Source of the DNA: Methanococcoides vulcani
GTDB lineage: Archaea > Halobacteriota > Methanosarcinia > Methanosarcinales > Methanosarcinaceae
Assembly: GCF_900111645.1 (NCBI RefSeq)
Contig: NZ_FOHQ01000009.1
Span: 1-36,297 of the forward strand
Direction: 5' to 3'
DNA length: 36,297 bases
A model generated the notes under the pieces. That model saw only the letters and a program-made list of their open reading frames with translations. It was not told the DNA's origin and did not search any database. The translations under genes and the position numbers were made by a program. The stretch's first letter is position 1, and each line of letters starts with the position of its first letter. Shown one piece after another: positions 25,153 through 33,693 of the stretch.

Positions 25153-26028
25153 ATGGAACTTACACCTATTCAAAAAGAGATAATTATCGAATTGATCAAC
25201 CTTCAACGTCAGAAGGACTCAGCAGTAAAGGGCGAAGAGATCGCTGAGCTTATAGACAGGAATCCCGGCACCGTAAGGAACCAGATGCAATCACTCAAAA
25301 TGCTGGGACTCGTCGAAGGTGTACCCGGTCCAAAAGGCGGTTATCGTGCTACAGGTGCAGCATATGAAGCACTGAATGTTGTAACCATGGACAAGGAAGC
25401 CGAAGTTCCACTATACAGAAATGAGGATATTGTCAAAGGAGCTACTGTTGCGGAGATCAGTTTTACAACGGTCAGGCATCCTGAAATGTGCAGTGGCAGA
25501 CTAAAAGTGCTCGGAAATATCAAGGAATTCACCGGAGGGGACCGTGTCCAGGTAGGACCTACACCTGTAAACCGTCTGATAGTAAGGGGTGAGGTAGTTG
25601 GACGTGATGATACAGAAAATCTGTTACTGTTCAAGATCACCGAAATGGTATCCCTGCCAAAGAAATCTGTTAAACATTATATAAAGAAAGATACGATCTC
25701 TGTCGATGCAAACGCAACCATTCAGGAAGCAGCACGCGTATTTATCAAAAATAAGGTCCATGGTGCTCCGGTAGAAGAGCATGGAAGGATCGTAGGCATA
25801 GCAACTTTTATGGATATCGGGGAAACTCTTGCAAGTGGCAAGATCAACCTCAAAGTAAAGGATATCATGACAAAGAGCATTATCACGATAGACGGTGAAT
25901 CGTCCCTTAGTGATGCTGTGAAAATGTTCGATGATCACAACATCGGCAGGCTAATTGTTACAGTTGAGGGAGTTCCAAAAGGAATGATCTCAAAAACAGA
26001 CGTATTACATGAACTGGTCGTATACTGA
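25153..26028 (+). CDS. Winged-helix transcriptional regulator with CBS pair
   Basis: A probable nucleotide-sensing regulator of 291 residues (COG2524 type). Residues about 1-72 are a winged helix (EEIAELIDRNPGTVRNQMQSLKMLGLVEGVPGPKGGY). A middle domain (about 80-170) holds VAEISFTTVRHPEMCSGRLKVLGNI; two CBS domains follow (about 175-228 and 235-291). CBS pairs commonly bind AMP/ATP or SAM; the ligand and targets are unknown. ATG 25153 follows CGGTGATC. Its tail forms half of a bidirectional terminator shared with hisE. Confidence 0.87.
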   Translation: MELTPIQKEIIIELINLQRQKDSAVKGEEIAELIDRNPGTVRNQMQSLKMLGLVEGVPGPKGGYRATGAAYEALNVVTMDKEAEVPLYRNEDIVKGATVAEISFTTVRHPEMCSGRLKVLGNIKEFTGGDRVQVGPTPVNRLIVRGEVVGRDDTENLLLFKITEMVSLPKKSVKHYIKKDTISVDANATIQEAARVFIKNKVHGAPVEEHGRIVGIATFMDIGETLASGKINLKVKDIMTKSIITIDGESSLSDAVKMFDDHNIGRLIVTVEGVPKGMISKTDVLHELVVY

Positions 26029-26035
26029 TACGACC
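26016..26035. terminator. Bidirectional hairpin between convergent genes
   Basis: GGTCGTAT-ACTG-ATACGACC: perfect 8-bp arms and a 4-base loop. It contains the stop of the CBS regulator and touches the stop of hisE at 26036, so it ends both genes. Confidence 0.65.
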
Positions 26036-26335
26036 TTAATGCCTTCTTCTTTTCATTTCTTCAGAGATATCCTCAAGGCTTACACCTGTTGCCGCCAGCA
26101 TGACAAGAAGATGGAACAAAAGGTCAGAAGTCTCATAGATGATCTCTTTTTTATCATTATCCTTGACAGCAAGAATGGTCTCTGCGGCCTCTTCACCCAC
26201 TTTTTCAAGGACCTTATTGATCCCTTTCCTGTGTTCAAGAAGAGAACAAACATATGATCCCTCCACAGGATTGTTCTTGCGATCCATTATCACATCAAAT
26301 ACTTCGTTCAGAACAGACATATCTGCATCAGCCAT
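26036..26335 (-). CDS. hisE: Phosphoribosyl-ATP pyrophosphohydrolase
   Basis: Second step of histidine synthesis: it hydrolyses phosphoribosyl-ATP to phosphoribosyl-AMP. The 99 residues have the MazG-like all-helical fold with the Mg-binding [18 protein letters not shown] and [16 protein letters not shown]. The gene is stand-alone (not fused to HisI), as is usual in archaea, and no other his gene lies here. ATG 26335 follows GGAG at eight bases. Confidence 0.95.
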   Translation of the reverse strand: MADADMSVLNEVFDVIMDRKNNPVEGSYVCSLLEHRKGINKVLEKVGEEAAETILAVKDNDKKEIIYETSDLLFHLLVMLAATGVSLEDISEEMKRRRH

Positions 26336-26556
26336 TGGGAAAACTCCATTATAAACATTTTAAAACGGACTGTATGGTCCGGGTTACTTAGCTATAGCAT
26401 TCCATCGTTAAAAAGTGTTTCAATGAAAGCTTAATAAAAATCAGAAACAATGAATATTTGATTAAAAACAGATAGTTGCCCTTCATCCAAAAAAAAGAGT
26501 TATCTATAGGGCCGATAGTATACTTACAATCGAGTAGAGAATAGTGTGTGAATAAT

Positions 26557-27009
26557 ATGGACAAAGAGATAATTAAAAAAATCTTTGAAAAACATCTTGA
26601 ACATGACCTTTTTTTTGATAAAAAAATACTCAATGTAGCTGATAACTCTTCGCAGAAGTCATTCAATACCATCCCTAACAAAACAATAAGGATAATTCAT
26701 CAAAAAAAAAGGATCAATCCTTCAAAAATTGGAAAAACGCTTGGAATCGGGAAAAGTACTGTCACTGCAACTATCGATTCTCTTGAAAATGAAGGAATGG
26801 TTGTCAGAAAAACCGACCCAAATGATAGAAGGAAACAATGGATCTCACTTACTCAAAAAGGTGAGGTATACCATGAGGAGCTTATCGAAAAAATAACTGA
26901 AAACGTAGCTAAAGTCTCAGAAAAACATGGAATGGAGTTAAAAGACCTGGAAGATTACTATAACCATCTATCAAAGATGGTTGAAATACTAGGCAAATAT
27001 ATCAAATAA
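26557..27009 (+). CDS. MarR-family transcriptional regulator
   Basis: A winged-helix repressor-type protein of about 150 residues. The HTH and wing read NPSKIGKTLGIGKSTVTATIDSLENEGMVVRKTDPNDRRKQWISLTQKG, the characteristic MarR DxRxK wing included. The C-terminal helices allow dimerisation. ATG 26557 is favoured over the GTG at 26548; no good ribosome site favours either. Codons are AT-rich compared with the left side of the window. It precedes and probably controls the surface-protein/ABC importer genes, whose promoter carries two palindromes (inference). Confidence 0.9.
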   Translation: MDKEIIKKIFEKHLEHDLFFDKKILNVADNSSQKSFNTIPNKTIRIIHQKKRINPSKIGKTLGIGKSTVTATIDSLENEGMVVRKTDPNDRRKQWISLTQKGEVYHEELIEKITENVAKVSEKHGMELKDLEDYYNHLSKMVEILGKYIK

Positions 27010-27115
27010 TTTCTGTATTTTACACACTATATCCTGCTTACTGTTTTTCTTTTTATTGATATCGATCATAGGGATCTGATAATCATATTTGAAAGTCTTC
27101 ACCAATTCATTATCT

Positions 27116-27174
27116 TTTTAGATAACTAAAGTTATCCAAAAGCGAACATTAATATAATAGTTCATATATGAACT
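27116..27174 (+). promoter_or_regulatory. Two palindromes at the importer operon promoter
   Basis: Site 1 (27116-27141) has arms TTTTAGATAACT and AGTTATCCAAAA around AA, with one mismatch; its core GATAACT-AA-AGTTATC is perfect. Site 2 (27159-27174) is the perfect 16-base palindrome AGTTCATATATGAACT, beside a TATA-like AATATAATAG (27151-27160). They precede the start at 27256 by 80-140 bases. Size and symmetry suit a MarR dimer. Confidence 0.55.
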
Positions 27175-27255
27175 GTTTGTCGGTGAGCTGCAGCAACATA
27201 CCATCTAGAAAAATAACATCGACATACCAAATTTGACAATATCTCAGGTGAAGAT

Positions 27256-28443
27256 ATGAATAACAAAAATATGATTCATAATGGCTTTATTATGCTATCT
27301 TTGTTCCTTCTATTCATAGCAGCCACAATTGCCCCGGCATCTGCTGAATACACAGAAGTGAACAGTATCACAAGAACACTTCCAGACAACATTCCAACAA
27401 ATAATGAAATTTCAGTAGTTTTGGAAATAGATAGCCAAATTCCTTTTGTTGCTGGTATCGTCGAAACGATTCCTGAAGGTTTTACATTTCCAGATAATAA
27501 AGAGGATATTTCAACATCATGCGAATTTAAACTGGACAGAGAAAACAGAAAGATATCATTTTGTTCGATCAACGTTACCAGCATAACTTATAAGGTAATC
27601 GCATCTTCAGAAAGTGGAGCTCACACTTTTTCTGGAAATTGGGTAGACCTTCTTGTCCAAAGCACAGAACTTGATGAAGGAACTGAAAGATGGGAAAAAG
27701 TGGTTGGAGATAAAACAATAATTCGAGAAGCAAAAAAGACCTCGAGCACTAGTTCCAGTACCAGCCCAAGTTTCAGCAGCAATGAAAAATACGAGAATAT
27801 TGCAAAAAAGAATGTTGCACAACAATATCTCAGCATAAATAACAAAGCAGAATATACATTCAATGATGAAGCAAACCCTATAACTGAGATCTCATTCATG
27901 CCTTTAAAAAATGGCGGGACCATCAGTACAACTATCGAAGTATTAAAAGATGTTTCAGGACTAGTAGAAATCTCACCCCATGGGACTGTTTACAAGAACA
28001 TGAACATATGGATAAGTAACGACTGGGCATCTGAGAGTACAATATCTGAAACTAAGATTGCTTTTTGTGTTGATAAAGAATGGCTCAATGAATATGGTAT
28101 CGACAGTTCAAGCATCAAATTGATGAGATACACTTCAAAATGGACCGAACTTCCAACAACAATTACTGGTGAAGATGAAAACAGAGTATATTTCGTAGCA
28201 GAAACACCTGGTTTTTCCCCATTTGCAATAACATCGATCAGTGAAAAATCAATAGATTTAGAGCAAACCGAAACAAAATCTACTATTGAAGAACCAAATA
28301 TTGAAAGTGATTTGGTCGAAGAAGAAACTGTTGAGCCACAGGAAGAACTTCCCGCAAAAACCCCCGGTTTCACTGCATTCCTTGGATGTGCGATGATGGC
28401 AGTTGGATTTATGATTACGAAGAAAATGAGCATCAGGAGATGA
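27256..28443 (+). CDS. PGF-pre-PGF surface protein with PGF-CTERM anchor
   Basis: An exported cell-surface protein of 395 residues. Signal peptide to about residue 30 (LFIAATIAPASA). Residues about 32-135 form an Ig-like domain of a kind common in methanogen surface proteins (TRTLPDNIPTNNEISVVLEI, ETIPEGFTFP, SGAHTFSGNW). A Ser-rich linker follows, then a PGF-pre-PGF domain that ends in TPGFSPFAI, an acidic stretch, and the sorting tail TPGFTAFLGCAMMAVGFMI plus basic residues. The tail matches the PGF-CTERM signal processed by archaeosortase, giving lipid anchoring. The start is ATG 27256 after AGGTGA. It is the first gene before the importer, four bases ahead of the binding-protein gene. Confidence 0.88.
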   Translation: MNNKNMIHNGFIMLSLFLLFIAATIAPASAEYTEVNSITRTLPDNIPTNNEISVVLEIDSQIPFVAGIVETIPEGFTFPDNKEDISTSCEFKLDRENRKISFCSINVTSITYKVIASSESGAHTFSGNWVDLLVQSTELDEGTERWEKVVGDKTIIREAKKTSSTSSSTSPSFSSNEKYENIAKKNVAQQYLSINNKAEYTFNDEANPITEISFMPLKNGGTISTTIEVLKDVSGLVEISPHGTVYKNMNIWISNDWASESTISETKIAFCVDKEWLNEYGIDSSSIKLMRYTSKWTELPTTITGEDENRVYFVAETPGFSPFAITSISEKSIDLEQTETKSTIEEPNIESDLVEEETVEPQEELPAKTPGFTAFLGCAMMAVGFMITKKMSIRR

Positions 28444-28447
28444 GAAA

Positions 28448-29674
28448 ATGTTCAGAAATAAAATACTAATGAAAGTTTTGTTAGCACTTCTTGTAATATC
28501 AACAACTTTTGTACTGTTCACATCTCCGGTAGCAGCTTATGACAATGAATTGCCATGTGACACAAATAAAGATGCCACCCTTACAAAAGAAGAGCTGTCA
28601 ACGGCCATTTGTGAGTACATGCTTGGTAATGAAACGAACAGTCTTGATGACGTGGGAGATGCATCTTACATCTACTCGTTCTGGAACGGTGAACCACTTA
28701 CAATCAACGACCATTATAATGACAGAGAAGTAAAACTTTACAGACCAGTAGAGAGGATTGCACTTGCGTCAACACCATCTGTAAGGATAGTAGCTTCATT
28801 AAATGCAGCAGACAAAATTGTTGGTGTTTACCAGAACATCATTGATGACAATGGTCTTATTGTGACAAAAGCATATCCAGAAATTCGAAACCAGCCCGCG
28901 ATCGGAGGAGGAAGCAGCCCTAATGCAGAAGCAATACTCGCTGTAGAACCTGACGTGGTATTCTATTCGGCATCAAGCAACGCCGCAGTTCTAGAGGGGA
29001 ATACCGGAATACCTGTTGTAGCTCTTAGTGCCACATTCGGACTTGAATTTGGCGAAACTAACGGTGCCTACAATGTATGGCAACTTGCCGGACAGATCCT
29101 TGGAAAAGAGGAACGTGCTCAACACCTAAGTGAATATTCACAAGACAAGATCGAAACAATATCAGATATTTCATCAACATTGCCTGTAGAGAATGTAAAG
29201 AATGCATACATTGCAACAGGAGGCAATAACGACATCATAAAATGTGCTCCCACATATTACTCACTTGACATTGCAGGCGGTAATAACCTTGCCGAAGGCC
29301 TCCCTTCTTCATGGGGCTCTGCAACTGTTACGAAAGAACAGATAGTCCTATGGAATCCTGATGTGATTTTTATCAGATATTACACAATAGGCCAGACCTT
29401 AACAAAGGACACTGTAAATAATGACCCTGCACTTGCGGGAATCAACGCTGTCCAAAACTCAAGTGTGTACTACATAAGAGGTTCCTCCAATGGAATGGAC
29501 CCGGCAATCGCAATAGCTGATGCAAACCGCATGGCTAAACAAATGTACCCCGACCTCTTTGTAGATCTGGATGTAGAAGCAGAAGGAAATAGCATATATA
29601 ATGAATTCTACAATGAGGATGGACTGTACACGCAGATGCTTGAAGACTTCGGCGTGTTCGAAAGATGGGACTAA
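28448..29674 (+). CDS. Cobalamin/iron-type ABC importer substrate-binding protein
   Basis: An extracellular binding protein of 408 residues of the BtuF/FepB class (long helical backbone, class III). Signal peptide with cleavage after VAA (about residue 30); there is no lipobox cysteine. Residues 38-60 look like an EF-hand or dockerin-type calcium loop (DTNKDATLTKEEL). From about 95 the binding fold starts (PVERIALASTPSVRIVASLNA, AEAILAVEPDVVFYS, VLWNPDVIFIRY). The ligand (iron chelate, corrinoid or heme) cannot be told. ATG 28448 follows AGGAGATGAG, which overlaps the previous stop. It lacks its own membrane anchor, so it may be held by the preceding surface protein (inference). Confidence 0.88.
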   Translation: MFRNKILMKVLLALLVISTTFVLFTSPVAAYDNELPCDTNKDATLTKEELSTAICEYMLGNETNSLDDVGDASYIYSFWNGEPLTINDHYNDREVKLYRPVERIALASTPSVRIVASLNAADKIVGVYQNIIDDNGLIVTKAYPEIRNQPAIGGGSSPNAEAILAVEPDVVFYSASSNAAVLEGNTGIPVVALSATFGLEFGETNGAYNVWQLAGQILGKEERAQHLSEYSQDKIETISDISSTLPVENVKNAYIATGGNNDIIKCAPTYYSLDIAGGNNLAEGLPSSWGSATVTKEQIVLWNPDVIFIRYYTIGQTLTKDTVNNDPALAGINAVQNSSVYYIRGSSNGMDPAIAIADANRMAKQMYPDLFVDLDVEAEGNSIYNEFYNEDGLYTQMLEDFGVFERWD

Positions 29675-29689
29675 AAAAATTGACCACAT

Positions 29690-29717
29690 TGTGTGCTGCT
29701 TCTAAAATCAGCACACA
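29690..29717 (+). terminator. Hairpin with T-rich tail between binding protein and permease
   Basis: 9-bp arms TGTGTGCTG (29690-29698) and CAGCACACA (29709-29717), loop of ten, then CTATTTATTTTT. It probably causes partial termination, giving more binding protein than permease, which is common in ABC importer operons. Confidence 0.6.
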
Positions 29718-29758
29718 CTATTTATTTTTAATTAAAACCGTCATAGATGAGCATTTAA

Positions 29759-30832
29759 ATGAAACCAAAATCATTAATCAGCAGCGATAGCATCAAAAAA
29801 GATTACAATGATCTTATAGGAAGAAAGATCCTTTTCATAATAGCCTTATCTATATCCATCATTGCAATAATAGGCATATCATCAACGATTGGAGTAATAG
29901 GACTTTCAGTTAAAGAAGTATATCTGACCATACTAAATGTTTTTTTCCCGGATACTTTTGTGGTATCAGATGTCGCTGCAAGAGTTGTCTGTTATATAAG
30001 ACTTCCCAGAATATGCATGGGAATACTTGCAGGTATAGGATTAGGGATATCTGGTGCAGTAATGCAGGGAATACTTCGTAATCCACTTGCTTCCCCTTAT
30101 ACACTGGGAATATCATCAGGTGCAGGATTTGGTGCTGCAGTCGCCATTGTACTTGGAGCCGGATTCGCAGGTGGAGAATATCTAATAATTGGAAATGCAT
30201 TCATTGGTGCATTGATATGTTCTATTGTAATACTACTTCTTTCAAGCAAACAAGGTACGACCACAGAAACCATGCTTCTCGCAGGAATTGCCTTAATGTA
30301 TCTGTTTTCAGCCAGCACCGCATTGCTTCAATATTTTGCAGATGACGAAGCTTCAAAGGAAGTTACATTCTGGTTAATAGGCAGTCTTTCCTATGCAACA
30401 TGGAATCAAATAATAGCAATTGCACTCATTATTGTGATAACATTTCCCATATTATTATGGAAATCAAATGATTTGAACCTTATAGCTGCAGGGGATGATA
30501 CTGCGAAGAGCCTTGGAATAAATGTAAAAAATACCCGACTTATATTAATGATACTTGCATCACTTATTACTGCAAGTATAGTGTGTTTTACAGGAACGAT
30601 CGGATTCATAGGTTTGGTTGCCCCCCACATGACACGAATGATAATTGGCGGTGATAACAGATTCGTATTCCCGGCATCCGCACTTTTGGGAGGTTTACTT
30701 CTCTGCGTTGCAGATATCTTTGCGATAACACTTGCAGAACCCACAATCCTACCAATAGGAATTATGACATCCTATATGGGCGTTCCATTATTTTTGTATC
30801 TGATATTAAGAAGAAGAAAATCTTACTGGTAA
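29759..30832 (+). CDS. FecCD/BtuC-family ABC importer permease
   Basis: A membrane permease of 357 residues with about ten hydrophobic helices, the usual length of BtuC/FecCD. Family marks: RLPRICMGILAGIGLGISGAVMQGILRNPLASPYTLGISSGAGFGA and, near the C-terminus, FTGTIGFIGLVAPHMTRMIIGGDNR. It works as a homodimer with the ATPase at 30863 and the binding protein at 28448. ATG 29759 has no clear ribosome site. The 84-base gap before it contains the terminator-like hairpin. Confidence 0.94.
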   Translation: MKPKSLISSDSIKKDYNDLIGRKILFIIALSISIIAIIGISSTIGVIGLSVKEVYLTILNVFFPDTFVVSDVAARVVCYIRLPRICMGILAGIGLGISGAVMQGILRNPLASPYTLGISSGAGFGAAVAIVLGAGFAGGEYLIIGNAFIGALICSIVILLLSSKQGTTTETMLLAGIALMYLFSASTALLQYFADDEASKEVTFWLIGSLSYATWNQIIAIALIIVITFPILLWKSNDLNLIAAGDDTAKSLGINVKNTRLILMILASLITASIVCFTGTIGFIGLVAPHMTRMIIGGDNRFVFPASALLGGLLLCVADIFAITLAEPTILPIGIMTSYMGVPLFLYLILRRRKSYW

Positions 30833-30862
30833 GACTCCTTATGGGCTCAGGGTGTGTCAAAA

Positions 30863-31627
30863 ATGAAACTTATAATAAATGAACTACAGTTCAACTACTC
30901 AAGTGAACCCTTACTTGAAAACGTTAATCTTGAATTAAAACCGGGAGAACTAGTTAGTATCATTGGTCCAAACGGAGCTGGGAAATCCACTTTAATAAAG
31001 TGCATCAATAGAATACTTGAACCTGAAGGAAGCATTAAGATCGGGGAAAAAGACACAAAAAAAATGAGTAGAAACGAGATAGCAAAACATATGAGTTATG
31101 TCCCACAATCGCCAGAAAATAAGTTCCCAACAACTGTCCTTGATACTGTACTTATGGGAAGAAGACCTCATTCCTCCTGGAGATTTAGTGAAAATGACAT
31201 TAACAAAGCCCTTAATTCTCTGGAACTAATGGGAATTTCTGATTTTGCATTAAAAGACTATAATGAACTTAGCGGTGGCCAACAACAAAGAGTAATAATA
31301 GCAAGGGCTATTGCACAAGAATCAAATATTGTTCTACTTGATGAACCTACCAGCAACCTGGACATCAAGCATCAATTAAGTTTGATGGAGCTATTAAAAG
31401 AACTCGTGCAAAACAAGGGAATTTCAGTGATAATGGCTATCCATGATCTGAACATCAGCGCAAGATATTCTGACAGATTGATATTAATGGAAAAAGGGAA
31501 GATTGTTGCTGCAGGAGAACCTGCCGACGTACTTACGGAAGAGAACATCGAAGAAGTATACGGGGTGAAGATCAGTGTAAGAGAAGAAAACGGATTATTG
31601 CACATCATCCCATTAAGATCCCTTTAA
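30863..31627 (+). CDS. ABC importer ATP-binding protein (BtuD/FecE type)
   Basis: The ATPase subunit of the same importer, 254 residues. Walker A GPNGAGKS (35-42), signature LSGGQ (136-140), Walker B VLLDEP (157-162) and switch H194. The PQSPENKFPTTVLDTVLMGRRPH Q-loop region is typical of Fe/B12-type importers. ATG 30863 is chosen because it opens the conserved MKLIINELQFNYS, with GGGTG upstream; the GTG at 30854 is an alternative. It lies 30 bases after the permease and completes the operon. Confidence 0.93.
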   Translation: MKLIINELQFNYSSEPLLENVNLELKPGELVSIIGPNGAGKSTLIKCINRILEPEGSIKIGEKDTKKMSRNEIAKHMSYVPQSPENKFPTTVLDTVLMGRRPHSSWRFSENDINKALNSLELMGISDFALKDYNELSGGQQQRVIIARAIAQESNIVLLDEPTSNLDIKHQLSLMELLKELVQNKGISVIMAIHDLNISARYSDRLILMEKGKIVAAGEPADVLTEENIEEVYGVKISVREENGLLHIIPLRSL

Positions 31628-31756
31628 AAAGGATTTCAATTACCCGATGCTTATTTATAGCTAGCTCTTCAAAAATAAATATTGTAGCAGTTACATATGC
31701 TGTAGGTATCGAACGTTGAATACTGAATATTCTGGAGATAATAAGGAGGAATGAAA

Positions 31757-32161
31757 TTGATAGCAGAAAACATGCAGGTCAAAGATGTTATGACAAGGGG
31801 AGTAGTAACGGTACCAATGGAATCAAATGCTGTTGAGATAGCCAGAACAATGGCAGATAACAATGTCTCTGCTATAGTGGCAATCGAAGACAACGGTGAG
31901 ACCTTTGGCGTCATATCTGATGTGGATATCCTACGCAAGATGAAGGACAAGAACTGGGAGATCGCTTCCGTTGAAGACATTATGTCCGATTCAGTAGAAA
32001 CTATCAGCCCATCCTCTACCGTTCATGATGCTGCAGACCTGATGGTGAGCAAAAAAGTACACCGCCTGATCGTCATGTCTGAAGAAACAGTAGGCGCTTC
32101 CTACCGACCGATAGGGATACTCAGCGCAAGAGATATAATAAAACAGCTGTTCCAGAAATAA
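31757..32161 (+). CDS. CBS-pair protein
   Basis: A stand-alone pair of CBS domains, about 134 residues: VKDVMTRGVVTVPMESNAVEIARTM with GVISDVDILRKM, then VEDIMSDSVETISPSSTVHDAADLM with GILSARDIIKQL. Such proteins sense adenine nucleotides or SAM for partners that the context does not reveal. Start: the strong ribosome site AAGGAGGA (31743-31750) touches the ATG at 31751, which is too close; TTG 31757, six bases on, fits better. The ATG would add two residues. A 129-base gap with its own AT-rich promoter region separates it from the importer. Confidence 0.88.
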   Translation: MIAENMQVKDVMTRGVVTVPMESNAVEIARTMADNNVSAIVAIEDNGETFGVISDVDILRKMKDKNWEIASVEDIMSDSVETISPSSTVHDAADLMVSKKVHRLIVMSEETVGASYRPIGILSARDIIKQLFQK

Positions 32162-32218
32162 CGGACCAGCTTTCTTTTTTAAAAAAATAATGATGTGAAG
32201 GATCAGAAGTAATGTGAC

Positions 32219-32270
32219 GTTGGCTTGTAATCCTACAAAATATGACGGAATCTTTGTTGGTTTATAATCC
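32219..32270. repeat. Short near-direct repeat in a convergent intergenic region
   Basis: GTTGGCTTGTAATCC (32219-32233) and GTTGGTTTATAATCC (32256-32270) agree at 13 of 15 positions, start to start 37 bases. The second copy also pairs its GTTGG with CCAAC at 32269-32273. No function is assigned. Confidence 0.35.
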
Positions 32271-32323
32271 AACGCCTTGACTCACTAATCAATATTCAGA
32301 TATATCTGTTTTGGTCACTGCAT

Positions 32324-32356
32324 AAAAAAAAAAGAGAACTGAGAGACGTATCTCAG
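32324..32356 (-). terminator. Rho-independent-like terminator of hacA
   Basis: On the minus strand CTGAGA-TACGTC-TCTCAG overlaps the stop codon and is followed by TTCTC and a run of ten T (32324-32333). Hairpin plus U-tract is the clearest terminator in the window. Confidence 0.7.
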
Positions 32357-33639
32357 ATCTTTCTTGGATCAGTTATCTCACCTGTAAGTGCAGATGCTGC
32401 AGCTGTTGCAGGTGAACTGAGATATACAAATGATTCCGGACTGCCTTCTCTTCCCTTGAAGTTACGGTTGGAGGTGGCCAGACCGACCTCACCATCGCCG
32501 AGCAGACCAAAAGACCCGCCCATGCATGGTCCACAGCATGGGGACTCTACGATCGCACCGGCTTCCATGAACTGTTCCACGTATCCTGCACGCAGTACCT
32601 TCATGTACTCGGTCCTTGATGCAGGGATAATAAGCATACGTACACCTTTTGCAACTGGCTCATCGCCCATCATCTCAGCTACGATCTTGAGGTCTTCAAA
32701 ACGACCATTGGTACAGGAACCAACAAAGATCTGGTCGAGCCTGGTACCTTCAACTTCAGTTACCGGCTTCACATTGTCAACATTGTGAGGACATGCGACC
32801 TGTGGCTCAAGGTCAGATACATCATAATCATGGAACTCTGCATATTCTGCCTCATCATCGGATTTCCAGTATGGGTCCAGCTTGTAATCAGGGATGCGTT
32901 CCTGAAGGTATGCCTCTGTTGTCTTGTCCGGTTCGATGATACCTGCTTTACCACCCATTTCAATTGCCATGTTGGAAACGGTCATACGTTCTGAGATAGA
33001 AAGGCCCTCGATAGTGGAACCTGCATATTCAGCTGCCATGTACCTGGCACCCTCTGCACCAACATCACCGATCAGATGCAGGATGACATCCTTGGAACAG
33101 ACATGTTTTGGCAGTTTTCCATTAACTTCGAACCTGATGGTGTCAGGAACCTTGAACCAGAGCTTTCCTGATGCGAAAACTGCTGCCATATCGGTTGATC
33201 CGACACCGGTAGAGAAAGCACCAAGGGAACCATACGCACATGTATGTGAGTCAGAACCCACGATAAGATCACCGGGCTTTACATGTCCCATTTCAGGCAT
33301 GACCTGATGGCAGACACCTTCATAAACGTCATAGTTCAGTATGTCCTGCTCCTTTGCAAATTTTCGGAGCATAATGTGGTTTGCAGATGCGTAGAGGGAA
33401 TCTGCAGGAACCTGATGGTCAAAAACGATCACGATCTTGCTTGGGTCCCACACCTTTTTCTCTTCCTTGTCACGCATGATATCGTAGAAACCCTCTACTG
33501 CAAGCGGTCCTGTGATATCGTGGGTCATTGCACGATCAATGTTCGCAAGTACAAACTCTCCTGCTTTCACCGTTTTTCCTGAAGCTTTGGAGAAGATCTT
33601 CTCTGAGATCGTCATTGGATGATCATTACTATTGGCCAT
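32353..33639 (-). CDS. hacA: Homoaconitase/3-isopropylmalate dehydratase large subunit
   Basis: An aconitase-superfamily large subunit of 428 residues. It dehydrates and rehydrates either homocitrate analogues (coenzyme B side-chain synthesis in methanogens) or isopropylmalate (leucine); the two cannot be safely told apart here. All three 4Fe-4S cysteines are present: C309 in GSCTNG and C369/C372 in CCGPCMG. Further marks are [25 protein letters not shown] and [16 protein letters not shown] 33639 is used because GTGATT precedes it; GTG 33648 is the longer choice. The small subunit is not in the window. Confidence 0.9.
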   Translation of the reverse strand: MANSNDHPMTISEKIFSKASGKTVKAGEFVLANIDRAMTHDITGPLAVEGFYDIMRDKEEKKVWDPSKIVIVFDHQVPADSLYASANHIMLRKFAKEQDILNYDVYEGVCHQVMPEMGHVKPGDLIVGSDSHTCAYGSLGAFSTGVGSTDMAAVFASGKLWFKVPDTIRFEVNGKLPKHVCSKDVILHLIGDVGAEGARYMAAEYAGSTIEGLSISERMTVSNMAIEMGGKAGIIEPDKTTEAYLQERIPDYKLDPYWKSDDEAEYAEFHDYDVSDLEPQVACPHNVDNVKPVTEVEGTRLDQIFVGSCTNGRFEDLKIVAEMMGDEPVAKGVRMLIIPASRTEYMKVLRAGYVEQFMEAGAIVESPCCGPCMGGSFGLLGDGEVGLATSNRNFKGREGSPESFVYLSSPATAAASALTGEITDPRKI

Positions 33640-33693
33640 GGTAATCACTGCAATTAAGGTCTATCTTATAAATAAAACAATCGATGAACAGGA

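Noticed and set aside
27010-27255. Riboswitch upstream of the importer operon
   Set aside because: No conserved riboswitch core was recognised, and cobalamin riboswitches are not established in archaea; palindromes explain the structure better.
29759-31627. Phosphonate or molybdate importer instead of Fe/B12 type
   Set aside because: Permease and ATPase motifs fit FecCD/BtuC and FecE/BtuD; the exact ligand remains open, however.
32219-32270. Start of a CRISPR-like repeat array
   Set aside because: Only two imperfect 15-base copies with no further units and no cas genes.
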